A DNA stretch of 64,000 nucleotides, taken from positions 5,652,001 to 5,716,000 of the forward strand of contig OY783195.1 of assembly GCA_963678675.1 (NCBI GenBank). Reading direction: 5' to 3'. The first letter of the stretch is position 1, and each line of letters begins with the position of its first letter. The stretch is from Xiphydria camelus. Its lineage: Eukaryota; Arthropoda; Insecta; Hymenoptera; Xiphydriidae. Below, in pieces: positions 35,101-47,584 of this stretch. Under the pieces are notes generated by a model. That model saw only the letters and a list, made by a program, of their open reading frames with translations. It did no database searches and was not told the DNA's origin. The position numbers and the translations under genes were made by a program.

Positions 35101-38100
35101 CTAAAGATTTCTCGTTTTTCTTCGTTTCCATTAATTTGGCACAGTTTTGAATATTTGCCTTTATTCCAGAAACTAAACGAGCAGACACACAAATTTCAAA
35201 ACACATTTCGATATCCAGACATAGAAACGTTGACCCCTGGATTTTCAGCATGTCGCTCAACAGTTGATCCCATGCATTTTCATCCGGCGATGGCGTACTG
35301 CAAATAGGGAAAAGAAATATAAAAAAACGCGGAAGGGAAAGTCCGAGTAGAATTTGATCTCCTTGTAGTAATCGACGAATTATATTTACAACAAGAAGCG
35401 ATATCATGCGCGCGTACATCTTATTGAGGCTTCTAGCCATTCGGATGAAAAGTAATTTCACTTCTTCCGGGCGGCTCTTGTTTTCCCTGATCCAATGTAA
35501 TGTCGACTCAACGTGATACTTTTTCAAAATCCTTATGCACTCGAGTTCTTTTTCCAATTCTTCGAAGATCGGATCGTGGATTGCGCGCGAGTCCCGCGTG
35601 CCCTTCGACTGCTTGGCAATCGATTCAAAGATTTGCCTAGCCTTCTCGTACATCTCGGTATCGTGACAGGCATAAAGACAGTCCAAAGCCCACATCCCGA
35701 CGTCCTCGGCGTTAACGTTGATCGCGTCGAGATTTCCGGACGCCTTCCAAGTCTCGAAAAATACCGCAGGGAGAGTTAAATCCTCCCTGCTCAGAGAAAT
35801 CAAGTAGTCGTGCAGCAAGTGCTTCTGGCATTCGCCATCCTGGATATGACGAGGCGAACGATGAGTTTCGGAGGCCCGTGGAGAGAAGAAAGGCTTCGAT
35901 TAAAAATAACTATACTCACCAAGTAAATTTGTTTTCTTTCAATGAATGGGAGCACGAGGTTCTTGATGCTCGACATAAAATTCTCCGCTTTCGCCGTGCT
36001 CATTAGCAATGCCACTTTTTCTAAATCCGTTAACGTTTCTAGGCGGGTTAGGGAGATATTCTCCAAGTAAACTTTGTACACTAGATCGTCTAAAGTTTCC
36101 AGCTCCACCAGCAGGGCCTCCAAACCAGTTATATTTCGAGATTTGCCAATTTTGATTAGCTGCAAGGCATTGTCTACCATACAACTATCCCTTTCGATTT
36201 GATAGGCGCGCGACTTGTACCACCTCTGCAGGAGCTCTACCGTGAGCTCCACGTCCCTGAGAAATTTTAATCGGATGTGTTAGGACATCGGGTGCGGAGG
36301 ATGCGACGTAACGAGATTAATTTTATCATTACACGCGCGCGCGTACCTGTACGCGCACAAAGAAGGATCGGAATCGTAAATGAATTGCGAACCGTCGTCA
36401 TCGGTCACGTCTAAAATCCTGCTAAATTCAATTTTCTTCGACCAATCTTTGCGGCGCAATTCTCGTTGATAAAATAAGAACAATCGGCCTTCGGAGTCGC
36501 ATTCCGGCAACAGCTTTTGATAATTCTCCGGATTCACTGTCTCCGGAAAGAAACTGACGATAGCCAACCAGTGGGGCATCAATTTTTCTCCGTGGTACGT
36601 GAACATGATTTCAACTCCCCTGTAGTTACTATCCTTTGCGAATCTGCGCACGTGTAATGCGATAATGCGAATATGTACATACAAGGATTAATGGTTTAGT
36701 CAGTACCGAGATACCAACCCGTTCCAACTTCTACGTAATATCTACCATATATAGTGTTGGTGTTAGTGAGCGTCGGTGAGGAGCAGTGGAGAAAGAAAGG
36801 AAACAATATTCAGGGTTCAAGTTTCGATTTCGTTTAGTTTTAAGATGTTTATGCGATGACAGAGTGTTGGGTCGCGAGGGCTCGAGCGGATGTTTACCCG
36901 TAACGGAATTTGAATACGGAGATTGTGCGGAGTTTGAATGCGAATTGCGGGCGTTGAACGAGTTGGGTGCGAGACCCAACCGCTCTTGTATCTCATCTAA
37001 TATCCATATTGTCATTCGTTTTCTCCAATATATACAATATTAACTCGTAAAATTGCACCCATGTTCCCTATCCTTTGGAGAGATCCTACACATATCGAGG
37101 GTCAAAACGCAGAACCTCGGAACTGACGAAAAGGAAATTTTACAGGAGACTAAAAACTATGACTTTTTGTAATTAAAGTGATTTAAAAAATGTTTTCGGC
37201 GATAAAATAGCTCAAAGCAATTACGAGAGCTACTTTATCACCAAAAACATTTTTTAAATCACTTTTAGAATGACAAAGTCATAGATTTTAGTGTCTCCTG
37301 TAAAATTGCCTTTTCGTCAGTTCCGAGGTCCTGCGTTATGACCCTCGATGAGGCTAAACTAACTTGACAGGAAAGAAATTTCAATCGCCATTACCTCATT
37401 ATTTATGAACTTTTCGCCTAAATCAATATAAAACTTTATTGTAGATAAAAATGTAATCCTCAAAAAAAAGTATTATACAAGTATGAGCCAAAAGCACATA
37501 GATGATGAGATAATAGTAATTGAAGTTTCTTTCTTGGCGAGTAAGTTTAGCCTCATATGATTTACGCATATACGATAAATATCATGTACTACCTGACTGC
37601 ATTCTCGACGGCAGTCGCTTGTCGAAATTCTCTGTAGAAATCTTTGTCGTACTTTTTCGGCGATTCCAAAATAATGCCGTAAGTCTGTAATTTATCCAGA
37701 TGATCCAAGAGCTTTCTCCTGTACCTCACCAGATCTCTTTGAGCTTCGGTGAGATTTTCTAAGTCGATTTTGGCGAGAATCTGACACTCCCTTTGTATCT
37801 AGAAAGAGATTGAGAGAGAGAGACGAATTCGCTCGACGTCCAATGGTCAGAGAAAGTGTCCACGGGAGAATTTAACGCGCGTCCAACCTGTCTGAAACTC
37901 GAGGTATCACTTTCGTCGGCATTCTCACAATCTTCATCCAATTCCACCGATGCAAACTTGCCGTCGTCGTTGATACCGATTGCCACTAACGTTTCTAAAT
38001 TTGTGCCTCTCAATCCATAGGTCAGTAACTCCCTCGCGGCTTCCAGAGTATCGGGAACTCGTATCACGCATTCGTTCAACACCCAAGATCTCTTGCTCAC

Positions 38101-40421
38101 CTTGCTTAAATGTTCTTGAATAGCTTTTAAAGAGAATTCAGACTTCCGCCACTGCGTCTGATAAACCAAATCTGTATCCAAATTGTATGTATTTGCGAGG
38201 GCCAATGCTTCCTCGTATTCCTATGGAAGAGAGAAAGAGAGAGAAAGAGAGAGTTGGAAGTATTTCCAGGAATACTCCATTTGCGAGAAAGTGAGAACGC
38301 GCGTACTCACGTCAATTTCAATCTTTCTCGAATAGAGCTCCTCGGGTGTCGTACTCTTCAAACCGAGTATTCTATAGGTTCTACATATCAATTTTAATTT
38401 TCTCTTCTTAGGCTGAAACCTTTCCATGTCCGTTATCGAGTACAATGCGCTTTGCATCAAAGTGGTCGTGTAATTTGCAATTGTAACTGGCTCTTGATCG
38501 TCGTCTTCTCTTTCGCTTTCGGACGAAACGTCTTTAAGGGGGAACACAAAAACGATCAGTCCCACGAACGCGATTCAGCTTGCTACCGATTAGCAAAAAA
38601 TTGAATCTAACCACCTGAATTTTGCCTGTCATTATTGTCATCTATACTTCGCTTCTTGCTGGTCACAAAGGTTTCGCAGTCCAAACTCAAAAAGCCCTTT
38701 CCCGGCAGTAATTCTGCTACTTGCGGTTGACCGCCCAAAAATTCTGGGCTTGCTCCCAAAAGATTTCTCAAGTCTTTGATCGAGCACACGGAAACGGAGC
38801 CAGAATATCGTGCTATAACGAGAGACTGAAAACATCGCGACCAATGAACTTGTAGTTCGGGGTAATCCGACGTTACTCGCAATGCCGGCACACCGGATCG
38901 ATAAAGCAAGACTCACCCGATCGGACCACCATCCGATGTCAACAGGGTGGAATTCTGAAAAACCTTCCGGAAATTTCTTAAATCTCACCGACCGCAGAGG
39001 ATTGCACGCGTTATAATCCGGCTGATCTGACAGCTTCCACTTTCTTCGAAGATACAAATTTGGCAAACTCCAATACGATATCGAACCATCCGTGTGCAAG
39101 CAAGCCAATGAATTGCCGTTCGGGGAGACGCTAGTTTTAAATATCGTCGATTCCGGCTGAGAACGTATCGTTGGAATGAAATTCCACAAGGAAAATGTCA
39201 ACTTTGAAGTGGCATTTTCTCCGTCGACAGAATGTAGCTTGTAATGAGGGTAATCGTTCAGGAGACGCCACGAAGTTAGTCCAATTTCCGAAGCAGTCGA
39301 CTGCAAAACAATCACGATCAGACATGTGTACACCTGATATCTATCGCCTAATCTACTTGTCAATCCGTGAATTTGTCATCGCCAACTCACACTTGGTTTT
39401 TGCACGATACGGCTGCCAGCTACAAATAGCAAATTGTGCCTTTTGTCATATGCAACGGCCGTAACGCCATTTCTGTAGATACTTCCAAAGGAAAATTCGT
39501 GATTCTCGTTGAAGCCTTCGGTGATAGATATACGAAAGCACCTGAGCGATCCGCTGTACGTAACCGTGATAAATTCATAGTCCCACTTGATATTTCCGCC
39601 GGTTCTAGCTTCTAGGAATATCATGGAAGCTATTGCTTCCCCCGCCTCTAATACCCCAGGATTCTGCGACACGCTCTTGGGACTTATATTAAATATATTG
39701 TTGCCGAGCGAATTGTAAAACGATACTTGGCCTCCGCTCGAAGCCATTGCCAGAAACGAACAATCTGGACTCCATGCAATTTTACGCCATTGCGGGAAGG
39801 CGTCCTTTGGTACTGCAAAGTAGCGGAAACGTTTGTCGTTAACGAGCCGTGAATAGATATATAAAGTATGGGTGATCCTCTCTTCAGAGCCGAATCTCGC
39901 GAAATGTATCGACGAATGTCCCTGATATAGAAAGCAATTCCTCACCGGACGCCTTGCCCGCTATCGAAGAATATTCGTCCTTTGATTTTCTAATTTCAAT
40001 CAAGTTCTCCTGTAAAATAGCTATCAGCCTGCCACTATCGCCGATTGAAAATTTCCAAGGCAGAGTCAGGCTTATCTGTCCTGAAACGCTCTTAGGTAGA
40101 GAGTATCCCTGGTTCAGATATCTGAGCGCATTTTTTATCGTTCCGGTAGTTGGTAAAATTGCGGTATCGTTCTTGCATTTCTAGAAAGTATTTAAATCAT
40201 CTCGTTTATCCCCATCACGACTACCTAATAAGCATTACATCGAAATCGCGGATGATTCAACTCGTCATGTTGAGATACATCAGAAAATGTAAATACACCT
40301 AACTTTTTCATGTAACTTCAAATAGACTTACCGTAAGCTCGGGTTCTTGTTTTCGAACCAGGTACTCCAATAACTCGTACAGGATAGAGTCATCGACAAA
40401 TTCTTCATTATCTTCATTCAT
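32119..40421 (-). CDS. NBAS: NBAS, subunit of the NRZ tethering complex
   Basis: Seventeen exons join in phase: 40332-40421, 39946-40180, 39391-39812, 38917-39300, 38615-38825, 38311-38531, 37888-38220, 37593-37798, 36347-36643, 35920-36256, 35418-35839, 34998-35297, 34641-34929, 33703-34525, 32699-33624, 32487-32615 and 32119-32394. The product is 1966 aa, shorter than human NBAS (about 2371). Residues of roughly 100-450 are the WD-type NBAS N-terminal propeller (WSPDCSFLAMASSGGQVSFY). A Sec39-type alpha-solenoid follows (TTPEELYSRKIEID, NTYNLDTDLVYQTQWRKS, ILFxYHG-like MFTYHGEKLMPHWLA). NBAS joins ZW10 and RINT1 at the ER membrane to tether Golgi-derived COPI vesicles, and has also been linked to nonsense-mediated decay. 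An acidic stretch lies near residue 1650. Intron 36644-37592 carries two MITEs. The start is the first Met in a conserved acidic leader. Confidence 0.93.
37094..37349. mobile_element. 256-bp foldback MITE in NBAS intron
   Basis: ATCGAGGGTC at the left is mirrored by GACCCTCGAT at the right. The arms of about 120 bp match well, including GAACTGACGAAAAGG and its complement. It directly abuts the family A MITE that follows. Confidence 0.7.
37348..37556. mobile_element. Complete family A MITE in NBAS intron
   Basis: ATGAGGCTAAACT...AGTTTAGCCTCAT ends flank a 209-bp element with arms of about 70 bp. This is the only intact copy in the window and serves as the reference for the copies at 149, 8742 and 26824/29130. 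Confidence 0.75.
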
Positions 40422-40656
40422 ATCGCAGCTGTCAGTGCACATAAACGTAGGTACTCGATTACACTACACGTAAACTGAAATCACGTGATGCGACACAGCT
40501 GATCACAGCTGATTTACCATTCTGCGTTTGCGTTGCTAGCGCGCGTGCTGTTCGGTTTATCTGTCACACAACTTAGGTATCTACATTTTTCCTTCGAATA
40601 GTGTACACGCAAAAAGCTATCGTCCAAGCAAAGACTCCGTCTAATTCGAGTAATCA
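40422..40656. promoter_or_regulatory. Shared head-to-head promoter of NBAS and PEX11
   Basis: Only 235 bp separate the two start codons, which face opposite directions. The interval contains the palindromic E-box TCACGTGA (40481-40488) and a tandem 10-mer CACAGCTGAT (40494-40503 and 40504-40513), each with a CAGCTG E-box. No TATA box is evident. Bidirectional use is inferred from layout. Confidence 0.5.
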
Positions 40657-41487
40657 ATGGATACACTGATAAAGCTGAATAATCAAACGGTTGGAAGAGA
40701 TAGGATCATTAGGTTAGCGGCATTTTTACTAATACCAATTTATCGTCAAAATGTCATCGACACGTTATTTACAGATTGCTACAGTACGGCAGTCGAGCAT
40801 GTTGGTACTATGGACAGAACGGAGGAAGCACGAGGCACTCGGTCGACGTTCTAAAGAGCTTGGAATATACTTTCAGTTCTTTCAGAAAACGTAACTTCCC
40901 CGTTTGCACTCTTCGTTGATTTTTTCCCTTTGAGAACCATCATTCGGCGTTCTACAATTTGCTTACACGTTTCAGTATTACGTCTCGGAAGATTTGTCGA
41001 TACTTTGTACTCTGCCCTGTCCACGATTGAGTGCCCGGATCTGGTAGTCAGGGTGACTCTGACATTATCGAAAATTGCGAACGCTCTGTACCTCCTGGCC
41101 GATCATATTATTTGGACAGGTCGCGTGGGTGTCTTTCGAGTAAACTTAGAGAAATGGAACACCATCGCCAACAAGTATTGGCTGATGACGATTATTATGA
41201 ATCTGACAAGAGATGTTTATGAAATCGTTCGAATTTTGGAGAACGAGAAAAGAGTTAGACGCGTTAAACAGAGTCTCTCAACGATAATTCGTTCCCTCGC
41301 CCCTGTAAAAGATCGTAAGGACGTCATGCTGGACACGGTCAAGAATGTGTGCGATTTATTTATACCACTCACAGCCTTGGGTTATACACGGCTCAGTCCC
41401 GGTACCATTGGCATATTAGGATTCATTTCGTCGGCTGCAGGACTTTATAGTTTAATATATCCAATGACCAAGTTAACACCTTCGTGA
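40657..41487 (+). CDS. PEX11: Peroxisomal membrane protein 11 (PEX11)
   Basis: Exons 40657-40712, 40775-40890 and 40976-41487 join in phase to give 227 aa, within the usual 220-260 range. The N-terminus MDTLIKLNNQTVGRDRIIRL is the amphipathic helix region typical of PEX11. It is followed by LLQYGSRACWYY, KLLRLGRFVDTLYSAL and DLVVRVTLTLSKIANALYLL. A hydrophobic helix near the C-terminus (ALGYTRLSPGTIGILGFI) fits the membrane segment. PEX11 elongates peroxisome membranes before fission and affects peroxisome number. The sequence is closer to the PEX11A/B type than to PEX11 gamma. A poly(A) signal lies just after the stop. Confidence 0.92.
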
Positions 41488-41495
41488 ACAGAGTG

Positions 41496-41501
41496 AATAA
41501 A
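41496..41501 (+). terminator. Poly(A) signal of PEX11
   Basis: AATAAA starts 9 nt after the PEX11 stop codon, implying a very short 3' UTR. Confidence 0.5.
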
Positions 41502-41714
41502 TGTCACTCGGGAGCGAATTAAAATTGTTGTAATGCGGAGTAATTTTTGTCAACATTTCGAATATTCTTCGCGGATAATCCAAGTAAACTGGTTCTAAGA
41601 GGATCGAGTTGAGCCATGCAGTCCCGGATCAGAGCTTCGACGTATCGCTAACGAAGTTCGACTCTGATTAACTTTGGCAGATCTTATCTGTTGAGAATCA
41701 CCCCAGCAATTCCA

Positions 41715-41888
41715 AGTACCTACTCTCGGTGTTATGGATTCTGTCTCTAGTAACTTTTCAAAATGTCATTTTTAAACGTACTGACCAATTAATAATTAAT
41801 TCTCATGCTTTCATTAGAAAAGGCTAACACTGCCGTAGTTAATGAAAGTATAAATCAGTAGTGACAGAATCCGTTACACCAGAAGTAC
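41715..41888. mobile_element. Degenerate family B-related MITE
   Basis: TTATGGATTCTGTCTCTAGT at the left and GTGACAGAATCCGTTACACC at the right resemble the family B ends. ACGTACTGACCAATTAATAA matches the internal arm, but much of the right arm is deleted. Confidence 0.5.
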
Positions 41889-42365
41889 GTATGCCTGGAT
41901 ATTCCGAATCGTGATGGATTTTTGTTAATAAAAGGGAAGAATGAGGAAAAGGTGATGCCATGGAATTGAATAAACAATTCCGCGATGCCCGTTGTGAATT
42001 AATGACAACCATAAAACGGTCTTATTAACGCAAACATCGGGATCTCTCGATTTTTATGAAGTGTACATTTGTATGTGAAATATAACACCTTTTTTATTAT
42101 TCATAATTTACATTTGTAAGATTTCGAATTCTAACGCCAAGTACGTTATATCGTTCAATTGCCGAATTGCGAATGGAGAACACCGTTCGCGGACACTACT
42201 GAGCGGCGCGTGACGAGAAAAAATTTGCCGGATTTTTTGTTGGAGAATCATAATGAGAAAACCCGATGGGTAGTCGTGAAGGACGAACCACCACCGCACG
42301 CAGGCACGCTTAATATCGCAGTTGGAGTGTTAACGTTCGAAAAACCACGACTCGCCTCCTTAAAA

Positions 42366-44232
42366 ATGTGTACTAAGATCGAATTCCTTTGGTGCTTCGT
42401 TTCTGTAATTTCGTACGTATTCAGGTTAAAGTGGGATCTCTGCCTCGTGAGAGTAAAGGCTTGAATCGTGGTCGATTCATGTCATAACTGATGGGTTGAA
42501 CGTTATAATTACAGATTTCGTACAGTTTTGTCAGAAAGACCTTGCGTATCGAGATCTTCCTTGGGATTAGGACAATGCGGCCCGTCTTTGTTAAGAGCAT
42601 CGAGCTTCAGCAAGCCTTTATTGAGAGAAACCGGTAATTGGGGTGCAGCACGGGAAACACATATCTTCTTCAAATTACTAACGCAACGCATAGGCTCAAG
42701 TACAGACAACGAAATCCTTTCGTTTCAGTTTTGACTACCGTCAACGTCTCGTTGGTGGTGAATAAGATTCGATTGCTTCAACTCGATACGATGGTACGTG
42801 AAGACCGGTGTAGCCGTTATTCGCGCGTCGTGGTAACGAATATCTTTTCTTTCGTTAGGACATGGAATTCGACTTACTCGTAACTCAGAAATGGTACGAC
42901 GAGAGATTAGCTCCCGACGATGAGACTCGAAAATTAGCGGTAATGGGTGCTATTTGGAAGCCAAGAGTTACATTCACCGTTGGTAGTTTATGCGCGAATG
43001 ACAACGATTTAACTCAGTTTTGGCGTGGCACTTCGAATGGCAGCGTGCTCTATAGCGAAAGGTAGGAACGGACGATGCCGGATGTTCGCGGATCTCGTAT
43101 CGTGGAATACTCTCTGGTACGCGTACGGCTGATCCGTATCGTGTCTTCCGAGAGAGCAATTTTCAAGAGTTTTCGCTTCTTACCGGCACTATACAGATCA
43201 TCGATCAAATTGGGGTGCACTGACGACCTGAGAAGATATCCGTTTGATAGTCAAAAATGTGTATTGAAGCTTGGCTCGTGTGAGTACGATCTACCGAGTT
43301 GTATGTTAAACGAACAACCAACCGCTACTCGTCGCTCGGCACATTCGGCGTTATCAATATTTCAGATAGATTTACCATGGAAGAAGTCAATTTAATGTGG
43401 GACGCGGTACCCGTCGCTGTGAACGGCGATGTTACTCCGATGGAATTTCATTTGCAAAGAAGCGTCAGTACGTACCACGAAGTGGACGTCAGGCGTACTG
43501 GCAATTTTAGTGTCCTGGTCGTAGAATTGCTCATCTCCAGGAATCCGCAACGCGTGGTTACGACCGTGATAGTGCCGAGTGGCATGCTTATTTTGGTGTC
43601 GTACTTAACATTTTGGTTAAAATTGTCAGGTAATCTACGTTGCAAAGCAAAAAGAATTTGTGGTTCATACATCAGGGGTAGTAATAGAGCCACGACTTGC
43701 AGCAGTTCTGCGAGAATTTACATATTTCCTTCGCTTTACAGCTGTTCAATCCCGGATTTTTCTCTCTGCGTTTTCAATGGCGGGATTACTTTACTTCCAC
43801 ATCATCTCCAACGACAGGATTGCTCTCGTATCTTACTTCAAGGTAAGAATTTTCTTGATATTTGAGACTGTAGAACACGACGATGTGCACTGTTTACACA
43901 GAGTACCTGTTTACAGGCACTAGATATTTGGTTTGCCATGTGTTCCGTGTATATTCTTCTGTCGTTCGTTGAGAATATACTGGTATATTCCGTCGACGTT
44001 CAGCCCACCGCGATTGACGAAGAGGTACGAATTGCCATCGACGTTTCTCATTCAAAGAAAGGAATGAAAGTTGCGTTCGCTTAAATTTCAGGACACTACC
44101 GTCCACGTGTATGATGTACCTGGGCGATCCGAGAAGTACGTAATTTGGCTGGATAAGACGTTACGCCTCCTCTATCCTGCGGGATTTCTATCTTGCGCGA
44201 TACTCTTCTTTGTTATTCTAACCCATCATTGA
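42366..44232 (+). CDS. Divergent Cys-loop ligand-gated ion channel subunit
   Basis: Nine exons join in phase: 42366-42424, 42515-42633, 42729-42793, 42859-43061, 43197-43279, 43366-43629, 43742-43842, 43917-44024 and 44092-44232, giving 380 aa. The start Met precedes a hydrophobic signal peptide (FLWCFVSVISYVF). The extracellular domain has VNVSLVVNKI, QKWYDERL, IWKP and the Cys-loop (Cys156 and Cys170, with 13 residues between them: TDDLRRYPFDSQK). TM1 is RVVTTVIVPSGMLILVSYL. TM2 is about RIFLSAFSMAGLLYFHI, TM3 DIWFAMCSVYILLSFVE and TM4 LRLLYPAGFLSCAILFFVIL. The TM3-TM4 loop is very short. Arthropod relatives are mostly chloride channels, but the Pro-Ala-Arg motif before TM2 is absent (AVQSR instead), so ligand and ion selectivity are not assigned. 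Confidence 0.85.
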
Positions 44233-44514
44233 GGAAAACGAATCGGAAGCATTTTTATTGTCAATCTACCTGATATCCGCACGGGTGCTAAACAAAATGT
44301 TTTAGCGAGCGAAAAATGGGGGAAAAACTTATCATGTATACGACGTCGCCCATAAATCTAAAATTTATCTTCATTTGTCGCGTTTCATTCCATGGGTGAG
44401 CAACGTTCAGCTCATTACGCAATGACGGGGAAATACACGGTTTCCGGGCCTCAGTTTCCAGGGTTAATCACTAGATAGCGTCACCGCCTAAAATCTTGTA
44501 ACGGACTAAAAGAC

Positions 44515-44745
44515 GCGTCCACATAGGCTAGGCAAGTATCTCTAGTGGCGCCACGAGGTGGTCGCAGTTCGTAACTTTGGGGTGATAGTGACCAATCAGG
44601 ATAAAGTATTCCGTTGTGGTGGGTGACAGACAACGGAATACTTAATCCTGATTGGTCACTTATTACCCCAAAGTTTCGTGGACTATCCACGAGGTCGCGC
44701 GCGCGTCAATAATTTGAGATACTTGCCTAGCCTATAGGCGTGGAC
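44515..44745. mobile_element. Nested palindromic elements
   Basis: The outer arms CGTCCACATAGGCTAGGCAA and its near-complement enclose an inner palindrome (44570-44689) whose arms share GTGACCAATCAGGAT and its complement. The inner core matches the element at 31413-31571. Confidence 0.6.
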
Positions 44746-45157
44746 GACGTCAGCGACCCCGCGCTAGGCGCAGTCTCAGCATGGCAGTTCAAATCTGCAT
44801 GCCGTCGTAGCTACTATGTTTCTTTTGGTTCGGGGTTTAAAATACGCGTTCACGAGTTGTGCAAACTCCATGGGTGGTCACCTAACCTATAAATCGACTT
44901 TATGAGACGACGACATGACAAATCGCGCAGGACTATTTACAGGGTGAATACAGGATTGCGAATTTATGTATAGGAATTGTCAGAGTAAAGTGAGAATATG
45001 TGGCATGTGCATAAAGAGCTTCTCCGTCGCACATTTCTCTAGAGAAGTCCAGTTGAGCTGCATGCGACAGAGGCTCATGGACTCGCCAGATGCTCATTCA
45101 CACTCACACGATTCCTAACACACATGTATGACTCGCAATTACGCGGGATATTTAGAG

Positions 45158-45531
45158 GTACTTCCGGCGTCACGAATTCTGTGGCTGATGACTTTCTAAT
45201 ATATAATGTTTGAACGTACTAGCCAATAAATAATTCAGTATCACAGAACTAAACAGTATTAACTCCATTTTCTTCGGAAACCGTATTACTTCCTCATTCT
45301 GCTATTTTCAATGTAAAATAGCAGAATGAGGAAATAATACGATTTTGGAAAAAATATGGAGATAATACTGTTTAGCTCTGAGGTACTGAATAAATTCCTA
45401 TGCTTTGATTAGCTAGGATGGCGTTTGTCCTGGCTAATGAATGCATGCGGATTGATTGCTCACCGGTTAGTATGTTTAAAATTGACATTTTAAAAAGTCA
45501 CTAACGACGGAATCCGTGACGTTGGAAGTAC
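45158..45531. mobile_element. Family B-related MITE interrupted by another foldback
   Basis: The outer ends are GTACTTCCGGCGTCACG and CGTGACGTTGGAAGTAC, with arm sequence like family B (GTACTAGCCAATAAATAATT). An inner palindrome (45235-45389, ends TCAGTA and TACTGA with AACTAAACAGTATTA arms) is inserted in the left arm. Confidence 0.6.
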
Positions 45532-46956
45532 AAAAGAATTAATTTAATAGTTTATCATTTGACCGTTTTCTTCCATTTTTTCGCTTCAATTACAAACAAT
45601 TAAGTAGAAGGAATGATGGTAATCGCGAAGATAGATTTCCAGGCAAAATGACGTCCACTTCTTGGAATAAATATTTCTCAATTATATTTTCGAATTAGTC
45701 GACTTTCGTCAATTTCTCGTTACAATAACAGTTATTCTTCAACTATACTCATCATGCTGGTAAGCCTTCGCGTGAAATTTTAATAATCACACAGATATGT
45801 ATGTATACCATATGTATATGTAGCATCAGATGAAACATGTATGCGAGACATCCAGTGTATCCCGAATTGAAACGAGGCAAATTACAAATCGTCTTACGTA
45901 CATTACGATACGTATGGATACGATTAACAGGTTTTAATTGATACACGTACACCTATGTAGGTAGAACAGTTTGGCAGTACTTTCAGAATCAGCCCTCTCG
46001 TGTACGATTCTACATAAAACGATTGCATACGTAGTACGTACACTTCGCGAGCAGTTTTAAAGGTTTTTTCTGGTTTTCCGTATACATAAACGCAAATACG
46101 AGTACCAGTTGAAACTCGGGATGTCGGTTGTATTGAAAACGTGAGCTTTAACTTTTAATTAAAATACATTCAGAGTGCCTGGAACAGTGGGAGAAAATAT
46201 TCTCGAATATCGGCGACGAACCGAGTTTAGACCGCCAAATTTAGCATCCAAGTGGTTAGAGTATTTCGACGAATCGAATCGTACCGCCGATACGATATGT
46301 CACATGTTTTTCCTTTCTCAATATAACGAAACTCCCTTTTTTTATGAAAATCTGTAGCTCGTTAACATCTCCGTGATAAAAAGATTCTTCGTAGGAGAAT
46401 ACATAATCGTCGTAAGAATAAAATTTTAATTTATAAACTCTAGCCCTTAAAAGGATAATACGGAAAAATGGATATCCCCCGTAAGAGATGAGAGAGACAG
46501 GGATTGGTTTTATTGTCTATACGGGAGCTTTTACGCGCAAGTTCCGTATAATGTCGCGAATTTGCGTACCGACGGTGAACGTACCACACGAGGTATACGA
46601 TCGTATTGCCAACCTGCGAGCAAATATTCAAAGTGTGCGCAACATCAATGTCTGTATGTACGCGGTACATAGAAAATACGATGCGTAGAAATTTTTAAAG
46701 CTAGAGGCGATTGATTCCGCTTCCATCCATAGATATAAAATATTCTACACATGTTTTCTATGTACGTACGAGATACAGAGATTCGTTCCGTATAATACGG
46801 GATCGTCCTATACGCAAGATCCTAGCGAGATTGGTGTATATAGGGTGAGACGCCGTAGTAGACTCTAGAGAGATCGTACGACCATGACGTACAATTTAGT
46901 GTCTATGTACTTAGAAACATTCCTACACGCCCCAGCCTCGCTATGGACCTATATAG

Positions 46957-47584
46957 GGTGTTCCACTCAGGATAGTCACGCTATTTATTTCCGTTATTTG
47001 CTATTTCACAAAGTATTTCAAATAAAATTTGTTTTGTGTCGAGGGGGACACATGACACATGCGACAAATTTTTGATATCATGTATTGTTTACGAGGTATC
47101 AGAGTCACCTCCATTTTTTCATACGATACCTAATATTTTATTCTCATAAAAGTAACAGAGTTTATCGAAACTAATAAGAAATACGTAAGATGAAATGCTC
47201 ATCCATTGAACGGTTTCTGAGATATTTCCGCTCAAAGTAAAAGAGTAAATTTTGCTGTGCGCTGGAAACTTAGTTGCGCTGGAGCGTAACTTACTCTTGT
47301 ACTTTGAGCGGAAATATCTCGCAAACCCCATTCAATGGATGGGTATTTCATCTTATACGTTTCTTATTAGTCTCGATAAACTCTACAACTTTTATGAGAA
47401 TAAAAATATGAAGTTTCCTATGAAAAAATGGAGGTGACTTTCATACCTCGTAAACAATACATGATATCAAAAATTTGTCGCGTGTATCATATGTCCTCCT
47501 CAACACCAAACTACTTTTATTTGAAATAATTGTTCGTGAAATGGCAAATAACAGAAACATCGTGACTATCCTGAGTGGAACACC
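46957..47584. mobile_element. Large foldback element (628 bp)
   Basis: GGTGTTCCACTCAGGATAGT at the left and ACTATCCTGAGTGGAACACC at the right start arms of about 300 bp. These match over most of their length and meet near 47270. No protein is encoded. It lies beyond the 3' end of the MANEA gene. Confidence 0.72.

Larger units (their letters stand above)
41488..42365. other. Spacer between PEX11 and the ion-channel gene
   Basis: This holds the PEX11 poly(A) signal, a degenerate family B-related MITE (41715-41888) and otherwise unique AT-rich sequence. The channel's promoter and 5' UTR are presumably in the last few hundred bases. No clear TATA box is seen. Confidence 0.45.

Noticed and set aside
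42638..42730. Extended coding reading through GNTYLLQITNATHRLKYRQR before the channel exon at 42729
   Set aside because: It needs a frame change from the previous exon. A 95-bp intron 42634-42728 with GTAATT and TTTCAG joins the exons in phase.
46175..46357. 60-codon frame preceded by an acceptor-like CATTCAG
   Set aside because: It matches no family, has no partner exon, and the surrounding sequence is non-coding.
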